Program-made: the position numbers and the translations under genes
Notes under the pieces: generated by a model
What the model was told of the DNA's origin: nothing
The model's database searches: none
Seen by the model: only the letters and a program-made list of their open reading frames with translations
Shown: piece after piece, positions 43,974-54,235 of the stretch
How the letters are laid out: the number at the start of each line of letters is the position of its first letter
How positions within the stretch are numbered: position 1 is the stretch's first letter
Source: Leptodontidium sp. MPI-SDFR-AT-0119
Lineage: Eukaryota > Ascomycota > Leotiomycetes > Helotiales > Leptodontidiaceae
Assembly: GCA_020726505.1 (NCBI GenBank)
Contig: JAHLEZ010000029.1
Coordinates: 434,001 to 498,000 of the forward strand
Length of the DNA stretch: 64,000 nt
Direction of reading: 5' to 3'

Positions 43974-44739
43974 GGTGCGGAGTTGAACTTGATGTAAACA
44001 AAAGTATTGACACGTGATGTACACTGGTGGCTTTCTAAGCGTTGTCACTTGGTGCTGCTGAGTTTCAGTGCGAGGGGTGTAGGGAATGCAATTATATAGG
44101 TCTGTCGCCCTTCCACTAGCGACTATCGTGCCAACTTCTCAAGGAGTCGCGAAGCTGTTCACGCAACCGTTCTGGGTCTGGATGCATCTCCATGGGCGGG
44201 AGAGCAGCCTCTCGAAGCAGGCTAGTATTATGGCTTCGATTAAAAGTCTGGGGATGATGGGGTTCTTTCAGCCGACACTCCCCGCTCTTGGGCCAGTTCG
44301 TGAGCATAATTGCCCTAGTCTCCGAGCGTGACTTAGAGGATCAGCTCCCGATTCTCCGCGTCGCCGCCGTACACGGATGTATGTGCTGGGCCACATCTGT
44401 CATTCCTGCGCCGTCCCAGGGCGCCACAGCCAGGACCGGCACGCATCGACGCGCAAGCCACAATTTGCAACCCCGCACGCATGTAACCTACCCCGCAAAG
44501 AGCCCGTGGGGTGCAGCTTATATCATATCATATCAGGGGGGCCAGCGACACTCCCCGTTCTCATCCTCCTCCTCCTCCTCCTCCTCCACCTCCACCTCGC
44601 CTGCGCAACGCTCTCTCAGACTTGATGTGACTCCGCGACCGACCCGGCCGTACGCGTCTCGTCCTCTTGCGAGCTCTGACCGCGACTCGGTGCCTGCCTG
44701 TGCCTGCCATTGGCCGCGCCCTGCGATATCGTGCCCCTC
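43974..44739. promoter_or_regulatory. Shared divergent promoter region
   Basis: Non-coding interval between the transporter and regulator starts. It contains a run of CCT triplets (about 44563-44599) close to the regulator's ATG, and TATATCATATCATATCAGG at 44519-44537. The region is the natural place for the regulator to act on both genes (inference). Confidence 0.4.
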
Positions 44740-46641
44740 ATGCCGACCGTTCCTGGGCCCCAGTCCTCCGAGCCCCGCGAGGCTGAGAGCGCCAGCAGCC
44801 GCAGCCCGCCTTCTCCGCGGAGGCAGCGCGCCCTGCCTCGGGGCACCACAGCGTACCCACGGAAGCGCGCTGTCACTGCCTGCCAGGTCTGTCGCGGCCG
44901 CAAGACCAAGTGCGACAACGCGAAGCCGGCGTGCTCCTTCTGCCGCAAGATTGGTGCTCGCTGCGTCCAGTCCCCCCTGGACCTCTCGACGTTTGATCCC
45001 GCGAGCCTGAAGATTCTCGAGCGCCTGGACCACCTCGAGCGTTTGCTCCAGGCGCCTGATCGCGCAAGCCGGCCCCAGACGACGGCGAGCAGCCATGGCC
45101 CACGACACCAGGGCCCGCCGGGCCACGGCACTCCCACCACTCCCTCTCTACTCCCGCAGACCATAGAGTCCGTCCTCGAGTGGCCACACCTGCGACTCTC
45201 CTGCAACTCTTCCCCGTCCACCGCCAATGCCGCCTCCGCGAGTCCGCATTCGGCGCCATCAGCCTCCTTCGCCATCAGTGAGCCTGGCATGCAACAGACC
45301 AGAGACCTGGTCGACAGCTTCTTCATCAACGTTCACGTCAAGTGCCCCATGCTCGACGAGCCGCGAATCCGGGAAACGGTCTCCCGCCTGTTTCTGCACG
45401 GCATAGATTGGTCAGCAGAGTCGTGTCTTGCCCTTTTGATCTGTGCCCTGGGAGCCATAGCCGCCCCCTTCGGTTGTGATGATCCCGCTCCCTCTGGCAC
45501 CACTGCATACCTGACGGCCACCTCGTTCTATGCTGCGGCCCAGAAGCGATTTGGACCACTGCTTGGCGCATCCCAGCTTCTCGAGGCCCAGTGTCTCTTC
45601 TTTGCCGGCGTTTTCAAAATGTCTGTCCTCGAGCGTTTCGCGGCGTGGCGATTGTTTAATCAGGCTCTCGCCTGCTGCCAATGTTTTGTATTTTTGCGCC
45701 AATCTCGGCTGAGGGCCGGTGATGGGCTTAGCGGCGCGGATAGCTGCGAGGTACGCAGCGCTGGAAGCCAGGATGCATCCACGGCGGAGCAGGCCGTGTA
45801 TTGGTCTGCCTGGAAATCTGAGAGGGAGCTTCGCCGAGACCTCTGGCTGCCAGACTTCCATTCATCGGAGACGGAGCTTGTAGATTACCCATCGTTCTTC
45901 CCCACCCCACCGGCAGACGTCGACAATCCCGACCGTGTGCTGAACCGCGAGCACCAGCAACGTCAGGCCGCTTCATGGTACTTTTTCCTTTCCGAAATTT
46001 CCCTGCTTCGGCTCTCTTCGCTCATCGCAAACGACATATTGACCTTCAGACCGTTGGCCAGCGAGTCTCTCACCCAAGGACTCGCGAACACCGTACTTCA
46101 GCACGAGGCGCAAGTCTTTGAGTGGGCCAACACCCTGCATGAAGATGCCTCACTGCAATCATCGCCGGCTGAGGACGGCATTTGCAAGTTCATCCTCCGT
46201 GGGCACCTCATTGATCTTCGCGAAAAGATTTACTGGGTCTTTGTAGATGCTGCTATCAACGGTTGTTCCGACGGCGCCAACGAACCGCCCCTGATGAACG
46301 ATTCCATCCTCGACCTCGCCCATACTGGTCTTCAGAATCACGTCGAAAGGCTGCGAGTCAACCGTCCGGGCTTTCGACATCGACACCATGGTACTCCTCT
46401 CATGTTGCGCACGTGCGCTCGAAGCGCGCTAGTGCTTATTGCTGCCGAGTTGGCAGTCCAGGAAGCCAAGAGGCGGCGACTAGAGCCGATAATAGAAATG
46501 CCGGCGGGATGGGAGCAGGCCATAACTGATGTAATTGAACTCTGTCGCTTCTGGGAAATTGATGCGCCGGAACTAGTCCACATGAGGCACAAGATTGAGA
46601 AGCTATGGGACAAAATCCGGGAGTTTGAGTGTCCAGAATAA
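44740..46641 (+). CDS. Zn(II)2Cys6 transcription factor
   Basis: Single-exon frame of 633 residues from ATG 44740 (MPTVPGPQSS). An in-frame extension upstream has no ATG. The binuclear zinc cluster is CQVCRGRKTKC-x6-CSFCRKIGARC, Cys 48, 51, 58, 65, 68 and 75. A leucine/basic stretch follows (LKILERLDHLERLLQ), a typical linker and dimerisation coil. The remaining about 500 residues resemble the middle homology region of fungal regulators (ADPASG... DLVDSFFINVHVKCPMLDEP). Nuclear, DNA-binding; target genes unknown. Being divergent to a sugar transporter, it is a candidate pathway-specific regulator. The N-terminal coding part is very GC-rich. Confidence 0.92.
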   Translation: MPTVPGPQSSEPREAESASSRSPPSPRRQRALPRGTTAYPRKRAVTACQVCRGRKTKCDNAKPACSFCRKIGARCVQSPLDLSTFDPASLKILERLDHLERLLQAPDRASRPQTTASSHGPRHQGPPGHGTPTTPSLLPQTIESVLEWPHLRLSCNSSPSTANAASASPHSAPSASFAISEPGMQQTRDLVDSFFINVHVKCPMLDEPRIRETVSRLFLHGIDWSAESCLALLICALGAIAAPFGCDDPAPSGTTAYLTATSFYAAAQKRFGPLLGASQLLEAQCLFFAGVFKMSVLERFAAWRLFNQALACCQCFVFLRQSRLRAGDGLSGADSCEVRSAGSQDASTAEQAVYWSAWKSERELRRDLWLPDFHSSETELVDYPSFFPTPPADVDNPDRVLNREHQQRQAASWYFFLSEISLLRLSSLIANDILTFRPLASESLTQGLANTVLQHEAQVFEWANTLHEDASLQSSPAEDGICKFILRGHLIDLREKIYWVFVDAAINGCSDGANEPPLMNDSILDLAHTGLQNHVERLRVNRPGFRHRHHGTPLMLRTCARSALVLIAAELAVQEAKRRRLEPIIEMPAGWEQAITDVIELCRFWEIDAPELVHMRHKIEKLWDKIREFECPE

Positions 46642-47289
46642 CCGCCCTCTCAAGGCGTGTTCCCAAATTAATGCATCGACGTCTGTATGATAATTCTCTA
46701 TGGTTCAACGACACGTGCTTCTCCATACTCTTTATATTAAGAAATATTATCTCGGGACTTTCTCTCTAGTTTGTTCAGAGGTAAAGAGTTTTTAGACTGG
46801 CTTCCTCTTGGTAATACCAACGATTATGTCAGTATTAAAATCCATCCACTACGATGACGATGACATGTGTCGACTAACATATGGCGTTCATGTCGAGGCA
46901 TGGAAGAATATAAGCGCGTAAGACCAAAACTTAGAAAGGGGGGGGGCCGCTAGTGGGCCTCAACATTCTCTGCATGACGCCTTTGTCGATTTCCTTTCGG
47001 AAGAGAAGGAGGGTTCATTCATTCATTCATTATTCATACCCGGTTCCAGCTGTCCACCGTAGGACTGCTATGCCGGCATGGTCCAGCTTCGGTGCCAGTT
47101 GCCGAAGCGCGCGGTACCACATTCGGTAATTCACACTTTACTTTATTACTTTGCAGTGACTAGTAATCTCCTCCACTGGACGGTCTGGCTCTTATCTACG
47201 ACTATTTACATAAGAGCCTCAAGGAGTCCTTTAATTCTTTGACAGTATGTCAGGCTCTTTAGCTGCTGCTTCTGCTAGCTATCTCGTAT
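46642..47289. other. Intergenic
   Basis: No gene. It holds a G run near 46940 and an ATTC microsatellite near 47010-47035. Confidence 0.4.
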
Positions 47290-47830
47290 TCCCGTACCTT
47301 TAGTCTCCCCAGCGCCCCGCTTCGTGTCTTTGCACTACATTGCAACTCCAAAACTGCCTAAGGAGGCGCGTCTGTTCTATAAATCGAATTGCCTTTGTGA
47401 CTAGTTTTAGCTCGTTCAAGATTGCCCTCAGGTCTATTCGTCCTCCCCTCCCAAATACTCTTCGCCGCACGTCATTATATGCCCGACACCTCAGCAGGAT
47501 GTGGTCTACCAAGTTCCAATCTTTAGTAATATATTATTCTTTACGCGTGCTTGGTTTTCTTTCGCTATTAAACTCATAGCTCTAGATATGCGGCTGCTGA
47601 AGCTTATCGGACACAGGCAATTCAGCCTTATCGAGGTTTGTAGGTACAATATACTCTACGCTATGTTATTCTCTCGCACACTTGGACGGATGCTCAAGAG
47701 GTCAGCTTCAAGGATCTCATTGAGGGTAACGGCAAAGGCAAAAGTGGCTACAGAAAGATTTCAGTGGACTAGCTGCTACTGGGCGGCTCCGTCCTACTAC
47801 TAAACCTTACGGTGTAATTCAAGCTAGGCC
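47290..47830 (-). pseudogene. LINE-type retrotransposon 3' remnant
   Basis: The minus-strand frame near 47300-47512 reads VDHILLRCRAYNDVRRRVFG, then LRAILNELKLVTKAIRF and IEQTRLLRQF. This is the zinc-binding and terminal segment that follows RNase H in fungal non-LTR retrotransposons of the Tad/I type (ETVDH-x-LL-x-C). Sequence upstream on the same strand has stops but similar character to about 47830. This is a short dead-on-arrival 3' end, typical of LINE insertions. It lies between the regulator and the first dehydrogenase gene. Confidence 0.7.
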
Positions 47831-47972
47831 AGCCTGGTATCATGATTGACGAAATTTGTTTTCCTCAAATATGTCACCTTGATGTTCACAGGAGGTGATA
47901 TAGAACTTTTGCTAGGCTGTTTCTGATATTATTTACAATTCCAATAGCCGTAGTTAAGATCCTATGACTGCT

Positions 47973-49088
47973 TCAGGGTTCTTTCATACGTTTGTACATC
48001 ATGTCAAATATGAGCAGGTCGCTCAGCGCGTCTTCGGCCGATGTCTTGATGAACCGCCCATTTACCAGGCACTCGTACATGTCCTTCATCTCCGAGGTAT
48101 ATGCATCCTCGAAGGACGATACAATCCTCCTCGACTGCACCTCGCCTGTATCAGTCACCTCATCCACCTCGACGTAGGTCGGCAGGCCCTTGATGTAGGG
48201 CGAATCGTACTTGATTAGGACTCGCTTCCTCTCCCCGTACACGGCGAGGTGGGCGTCGAAGTTGGGCACCTGGTCAAACCCACTCTCGTACGTGACCGCG
48301 AACGACCCGAACCCAGGCCCGGTATTGCGGTAGTTGAAGATTGCACACCAGAACCCGTCGGTCACTGATACGCCGGCCACCGAGTCGGGCATCCCGAACG
48401 CCTCCCTCATGAGCGACACGTCGTGCGACCCGAGCCCGCCAAGCCAGCGGCAGAGCTTCTTCTTCTGCTCTGTCACCTCTATCACGCCTTTGGGGAATGC
48501 CTCGGCGTACAGCCTATCCAGGGCCTCGTTGCGCCTCTGCGCGGCCCCTTCCGGGAAGCCTGAGCTACGGACCGGCTCGGTACCGGACTCGGCCTCGAAC
48601 TTTGTGTGGGGCCCGATGATGTCCCGGACGCGCGCGTAGGTGATGCGCGGGATCGTAGCCAGCTCACGCTTGAACGCCTCGAGGAACGAGCCTGCGTACC
48701 GCCGCATATAGCCCACAAAGACCCTCTTACCGCCCGACGCCCTCTCTGCCTCGATGATGCGCCGCACCGACGGAATCGACAGCGACGCGGGCTTCTCCAG
48801 CATGACATGCTTCCCGGCCCGGAGTGCCGCCACTGTGTAGGTCTCGTGAAACTCGTCAGAGGTCAGCACAAAGACGACGTCGACCGCTGGGTTATCGAAT
48901 AAGTCGTCTGGGTTCGTGGTACCTTGGGGTATCCGGAACTTAGCGGCGCAGTGGTCGGTGTTTTCCTTGGAGATGTCGCAAATGCTCTGCACTGTATACA
49001 GGTGCGAGAGCATCTGCAGGACGGGGAGATGGACGACCTGAGCAACCTCTCCGGCACCTAAGATGCCAACGCGGAGTATGGGCGCCAT
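47973..49088 (-). CDS. Gfo/Idh/MocA-type oxidoreductase
   Basis: Single-exon frame of 371 residues from ATG 49088 (MAPILRVGILGAGEVAQ). The frame is open upstream, but the Rossmann GxGxxA sits at the usual distance from this ATG. The dinucleotide motif VGILGAGEVAQ is followed by the family's EKPASLS (98-104) and the second-domain motif LGGLGSHDVSLMREAFG, with the His used in catalysis. The family uses NAD(P) to oxidise sugars, inositols or their derivatives. Cytosolic, no signal peptide. It is divergent from a second member of the same family at 50027. No damage is seen. The substrate is unknown. Confidence 0.9.
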   Translation of the reverse strand: MAPILRVGILGAGEVAQVVHLPVLQMLSHLYTVQSICDISKENTDHCAAKFRIPQGTTNPDDLFDNPAVDVVFVLTSDEFHETYTVAALRAGKHVMLEKPASLSIPSVRRIIEAERASGGKRVFVGYMRRYAGSFLEAFKRELATIPRITYARVRDIIGPHTKFEAESGTEPVRSSGFPEGAAQRRNEALDRLYAEAFPKGVIEVTEQKKKLCRWLGGLGSHDVSLMREAFGMPDSVAGVSVTDGFWCAIFNYRNTGPGFGSFAVTYESGFDQVPNFDAHLAVYGERKRVLIKYDSPYIKGLPTYVEVDEVTDTGEVQSRRIVSSFEDAYTSEMKDMYECLVNGRFIKTSAEDALSDLLIFDMMYKRMKEP

Positions 49089-50026
49089 GTTTCCTTTCTG
49101 TTCTTTTTGGTTACTGTTGGCTTGCGTGTTCAGATAAAAACCAATAAGATGAACAATTCGATGACCACTTGATGTATGTTTGCCTCGCATTAAATGGATT
49201 CTCCAACAACTTCAACACAAGGCGAAGAAAGCAGTGTTTATATAACGCTTTGCTGGTCCTTGGTACATAGACATACATACCGTATGAGACTATTAATAAT
49301 TGATCACTAACTAGTGCAAACTGAGAAGTAAATCAGTCGCGGAATGTCGGCGTCCAAGTACTAGTGGCTTAGCAGAGGCGTAAATGCCCACCGTTGACGA
49401 GATGCACAACTTAAAGAGAGGCGAAACAGGAAGAAAAAGAAAGGAAAAAGAAAGCGAAAAAGGGAAAAGAGGGGAAAGGGGAGGGGGGAGAGGGGAAAAG
49501 TGAGTCGCATTTCCAGTGACTTCTAATTTCGTACAGTAAGTTCAGGGGTAGACCCAATGAACATTTGACGCTTGGTTCGCCGCTTTTTCACAATGACGGA
49601 CCAAACAATATCGATGCCAGTCCCTAAAACACTGCGAAAGGAGTGCTCGGGCTGGACCCAAGACCAGATCATACCACAGACTAGCTTAGCACGAAATCAA
49701 ATCAAGTCCAGTATGCCCTTTTCCAGTCTAGCTAAACCTAGGTCTTATCGACAGACTGACTTACATCGCGGAGTATCGCAATCCGGATAAAGGCGTAGCG
49801 GGGCTCTTGTTGACTACCCCACATTGAATTCTGAAAGCCTCTGCGGGCGAACTTTCCACCCACTATGGTCGGCACAGCAGGACAACGAAAGGGAGAGGAG
49901 AAATAGTTAATAGTCTACCATCTCCGACGCAGAATCTATTTATTCCTCAGCTTCCCACCTATCTTAGGAGCTAAATTCTCTGCTCTACGTCTTGATCTAT
50001 CTGCCCAGAGGGTTAATCCATCTATC
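49089..50026. promoter_or_regulatory. Divergent promoter region of two dehydrogenases
   Basis: No gene. Contains a 73-base purine tract at 49428-49500. Frames present are short and without domains. Confidence 0.4.
49428..49500. repeat. Polypurine tract
   Basis: 73 bases of A and G with a single C (49455). Mirror-like sections could form triplex DNA. Confidence 0.8.
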
Positions 50027-51353
50027 ATGAAAGCTCCTCGCGAGATCCGCTGGGGCATCCTCGCCACCGGCTCGATTGCAACCACATTGTACTCCCCACT
50101 GTTAAAGGCTTTTATTCATTTTCTTGTTCGCAGTTTTGGCGATGCCTGCTTCTAACTCTTCATGCTCAGTACCAAGGACATCCTCGTCGACCCGAAGACT
50201 CGCGGCGTGACCGGCATCATCCATACTGTAGCAGCGGCAGCCTCCTCATCGTCTGTCTCCCGTGCTGAGGCATTCCTTCGAGAAGTCGGCGCTTTCGCGT
50301 CGGCTAGAGCCTATGGATCTTACGAAGAGCTCGTGCGAGACCAGAATGTCGATATGGTCTACGTCGCCACACCGCACTCGCACCACTACCAGAACGTGAT
50401 GCTGTGCCTCGAAGGCGGCAAGAACGTCCTCTGCGAGAAACCCTTCACCGTAAACGCCCAGCAGGCCCGCAAACTAGCGGACAAGGCGAGAGAGAAGGGG
50501 TGCTTCTTGATGGAGGCGCTGTGGACGAGATACTTCCCGCTGGCAGACTACGTGCGCAATATTATTGCCTCGGGCAAGCTAGGGACCGTCGAAAGGGTTG
50601 TATCAGACTGTAGCATGAGGCTCCAGCCTGAGACTTCGTTCAAGGACGGGAAGCACAGGATGGTCAATTCGGACCTGGCTGGCGGCGCGCTGCTAGACCT
50701 GGGAGTCTACAGCCTGACCTGGCCTTTTCTGGCCCTGTATCAGGAAAAGTCACCTAAGGTCTTTGCTCTTATGACCAAGGTACGTCTATGAAGTAGAGAA
50801 AAGGCCCAAACGAGATCTCCGGTCTGACATGATGTTAAATAGTACCAACACACCTCGGCCGACGAGACCACCACCATAATGCTCACCTTTCCGCGTGACG
50901 AGTCCGCCGGGGGGGACGCCCACGCCGTAGCTACCCTCGTCGATTCGGGTCGGGGACATGCCTCACGACCCTAGCCCGCCGCCCAGCGTGCGAATCCAGG
51001 GTCGGCTGGGCGAGATCCAGCTGTTCCCGTCAGCGCACAACCCAAACCGGACCAAGCTCGTGCTGTCGGATGGCACCGTAGAAGAGAGGGACTGGCCCAA
51101 GCCAGGGCCGGGCAAAGGGAGCGGTTGGTACAATGGCTTCCAGCACTTCAAGAACCCGGAGGGTGAAGGCCAGGGCATGTTCTGGGAGGCTGATGAGGCG
51201 GCCATCGCCTTCCTCGAGGGATGGGGGGATGCCAGGCACCTAGGCATAAACGAGACCGTCCAAATCATGGAGGTCATGGACGAGGTCAGACGCCAGGGCG
51301 GTCTGGTCTACCCGCAAAAGGTCGAGACCACCGAGTACCCCGTGAGCCTGTAG
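50027..51353 (+). CDS. Gfo/Idh/MocA dehydrogenase with frameshift
   Basis: Exons 50027-50088, 50170-50779 and 50843-51353, with introns of 81 and 63 bp. The joined start reads IRWGILATGSIATTF, then TKDILVDPKTRGVTG. Family motifs: YVATPHSHHYQNVMLCLEGG, NVLCEKPFTVNAQQA, WTRYFPL and ALLDLGVYSLTWP. It resembles dimeric dihydrodiol dehydrogenase / xylose dehydrogenase-type members (NADP-dependent). In exon 3 the frame after AHAVATL has to shift by one base near 50939 to continue as SIRVGDMPHDP and reach the expected C-terminus (QGMFWEADEAA, QIMEVMDEVRRQ). Without the shift it stops at CGACCCTAG. This is either a real inactivating indel or a sequence error. Without the extra base the product would be about 393 residues, normal for the family. 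Confidence 0.8.
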
Positions 51354-51773
51354 TATGAAATAAGCTGCCACAGTTCTTATGTATAAGCTGTTTCATGACT
51401 AGGGTGAAAATATAATAGCTTGCATTGGACTCCCTACAGACTCTTGCTTCGACTTGAGCTTGCTCATCTCTCTATTCATATGTGGAGATTGATTTTATTT
51501 ATTTATTTTTGTTTCAGGGGTCGAGGGGGAGTGTGGGGAGTCATTGATTATTTTTCCCAATATCCATTTTAAATACGGATTCGGACAAGTGCATTGCTTG
51601 CGACGAACCCTCTAATAGATAGAGAGCTCTCTAGAAGTAGGGTGGGGGGAAGGTATGAAATGGGCAGATCTAAATGGATGGAGAAATAATGTCTTGAGTC
51701 AGCTACTATACTCAGGCAGCTCATATTATCCCACAGCCACTTTCCATTATACTAAAGACTATAGAACACTCTT
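51354..51773. other. Intergenic
   Basis: T-rich sequence downstream of the dehydrogenase; no frame of interest. Confidence 0.4.
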
Positions 51774-52494
51774 CTACCTCTTCTGATATGCCTTTGTCCT
51801 TCCGGGCTTATCTCTTTCTTTGACCGCAGCCTTGAATCCCGACTTCCCCGCCAGCCGTTGAAACGCAACGATAGATGGGTTGTTTCGAGTAATGCTATCG
51901 AAAACGGTAGAACTCCTCTGGCTCTGAGCGACCGACCCTTCAATGATGTTGTTGACTACTTGCTTCTGCATCCACAGCTGATCGCTAGGCACGTCCTTTA
52001 AGCGATCGGTGAGTAGATTGACAGTACTCTCGAGCTCGGCCTCCTTCCCGTTGATAAGATCGTCTGTCAAGAGCATCCGTTTTGCTTTCTCGGGGCCGAT
52101 GCGGTAGGTCCACCTATTGGAAGATATCAGATTCAATTCTAGGTTGGGGGTGGTTGACCGAATCTCTGGAAAATACTTATATGGCTGCGGTGGGACATCC
52201 CCATACCCGCGTACGTGGGTATCCTATCCTGGCATTGTCTGCCATGACGACCATGTCACAACTCAGCGCTATGTCAGACCCCCCCTCCCCCCCCCCCCCC
52301 CCCCCCCCCCCCCCCGCCACCGCCGCGCCGTAAATCCGGGCGACCGATGTAGTCCTTCAGCGGATCGCAGCCCTCTCTGGTGTTTTGGGCGCCGAATGTC
52401 ACCCCACATCGCGCATCCTGGGCGTACGCGCCCAGATCGTAGCCGTCGCAGAACCCAGGCCCGCCTTCCCTTCACCACAATGCAGTAGACTTTT
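51774..52494 (-). pseudogene. Enoyl-CoA hydratase/isomerase pseudogene
   Basis: Minus-strand pieces read through a crotonase. VYCIVVKG near 52480 is followed, after a frame change, by GFCDGYDLGAYA. Beyond the C tract come GSDIALSCDMVVMADNARIG and YPRTRVWGCPTAA, then across an intron WTYRIGPEKAKRMLLTDDLI down to KAAVKERDKPGRTKAYQKR. Breaks: a frameshift before GFCDGYD; the middle part, roughly 25-40 residues normally present before GGSDIAL, replaced by a G run on this strand; and an intron (52180-52114) whose donor reads ATAAGT instead of GTAAGT, while its acceptor AATAG is intact and phases agree. The donor change is a TpG-to-TpA step. The gene once encoded a CoA-ester hydratase/isomerase and is not functional as read. 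Confidence 0.8.
52279..52315. repeat. C homopolymer, 37 bases with one T
   Basis: Seven C, one T, then 29 C. It falls where the crotonase glycine codons (GGG on the minus strand) should be. Long homopolymers are prone to sequencing and assembly error, so the true length is uncertain. Confidence 0.85.
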
Positions 52495-53147
52495 TCGTCG
52501 GCGCTTCTTGGCGGCGGGGTTAGTTTTCCTATTCACTTCGTTTCAGGGCAAAGGCGCGAGGAGCCTCTAAGCTTCTTTCTGGTTCTTCGCGCTACGTCTT
52601 GTATCTAGAATCAATACATACCTTGACTCAAACCCTCACAGCTAGACCAATTGTGCCACACTTCGCTGACGGAAGGGTGGTGATGTGGAGACGGCATTCA
52701 ATGGGAAGCTTGCCCTGTCACGATTGGACTAATACATATCGGCCTGGCATTTGCTTCATTTCGACGTCAATACTTCCCGGAGGTGAAAAGAGAGGCTTTC
52801 CAGCATGACAGCCAGGCGGCATGATCAAAATCTGAAGCCCAGGTAAAACATTTGGTTTGAAGTCACGAACCACTCCATAAGGCTGTGAAGCTAGGGGTCT
52901 GTCCCTCACCGTCCAGGACCTCGCCACGATTCTAGCGGATCTTTCAAGAATCTCCCACGATTCTAGAGGAGAAATAGTAACCCAGAAGCTCAGAGAGCGT
53001 CAGCTTTAAGATGCAGCAGTTGAATGAAAAGCTAGTCGTGGTATGGACAGATTTACATATGGATACGTATATACCAGTCATCACCAGAATCGCTTCGGCC
53101 AAACATGCCTAGGCAGGTACTGCATAGTTCTATGCAGCCGTACATCT
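52495..53147. other. Intergenic
   Basis: No domain-bearing frame. The first 80 bp may include remnants of the crotonase N-terminus. Confidence 0.4.
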
Positions 53148-54235
53148 CTACTCTTCCAAACAATCCTTGAACGCCTGGGCTACCGTTGTCTTTGGAGCCC
53201 TAATTTCAAAAACCTCCTTACTCGTCGTATCTATTCCACAAACCCCTTTCCATACTGTCGCGACTGCATGGTTGATCGTCAATATAAGGACTCTTAGTGG
53301 CCCTGGGGGGGTTTGCTCAAGGAACGACATATCGTTGTATATCACATTTTCAACCTTGGTTCCGATTTCCTTCTCGACCAGATCTACAATTCCTTGACCG
53401 CTGATATCCTCCGGCCCATTTAGCACATATCGCTTCTTGTTATGTAACTCCGGATGGTCGCTTGCCAGCACATGTGCTGCGAAAGCCCCGACATCATTGG
53501 AATCAATGATTCCCACGCCGGCGTCCTTGGGTAGAAATAAGCTCAACGGCTGCTGCTTGCCCGTCTTGCGGTATTCCTGGACCAGAGCCACGGGATTGGG
53601 CAGAACAAATCCCATGAAGATGTTGGGCTGCAGGCTCGTCCACATCATCCCCTTGAATTCATCCGTGTCTAGCATGGTTTCAATGGCCCAGTGAATGCGA
53701 GGATAGTAAGCCTGGGAATCTGGACGCACATTCGCGGCTATTGTGGAGATACGCACGACCTGCTTGACGCCTGCATTCAGCGCAGCAACGAGAAAGTGCG
53801 ACTCCTCCGAGAAGGCTGAAGGTCCAGCGTGAGAGGCGACGAAGACTTTGTTGACGTCATTCTTGCGAAGCCAGTCGCTGGTGATGTCTAGCCAAGGCAG
53901 CTCCAAGATCGAGACATTGGGCAGGGTGGATAGTTGCTTCGCTGCTTCGCCGGAGGCGGACCTTGTTTGTGCGATGAGGTGGTAGGAGGCCACCGGGCTG
54001 TCGGGGTTTTGGATCAAGTCTGCGAGGGTTGACACCACGCTGCGGCCTGTGTTACCGGTTGCGCCAACAATAAGTCTGTTTGCAATTGAAAGCGAAAGTT
54101 AGTGCCGTTCGGTCGAAACACATTATAAGCCCATGATTTCCCATAACGGCGAAGTCCTCAATCCATGCATGCTCTTCTGCTACCTGGCAAGTAATAAAAT
54201 CAAGGACATGGTTCGACGTACATAGTAGGAGCCAT
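53148..54235 (-). CDS. NmrA-like NAD(P)-binding reductase
   Basis: Two exons fit: 54235-54222 (MAPT plus two bases of the next codon) and 54075-53148, with a 146-bp GTACGT...CAG intron, giving 313 residues. The joined start, MAPT then ILIVGATGNTGRSVV, gives the GxxGxxG dinucleotide motif of atypical short-chain dehydrogenases. Further family features are VNKVFVASHAGPS, a VKQVVRISTIAAN strand-turn and YYPRIHWAIETML. Relatives include NmrA-type redox sensors and NAD(P)H-dependent reductases of secondary metabolism (EasG-like). Nothing in the context fixes the substrate. The tiny first exon is supported by agreeing phase and splice sites. The gene looks intact. Confidence 0.85.

Noticed and set aside
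44533..45329. Long minus-strand frames opposite the Zn(II)2Cys6 gene start
   Set aside because: They arise from high GC in the third position of the real gene on the plus strand.
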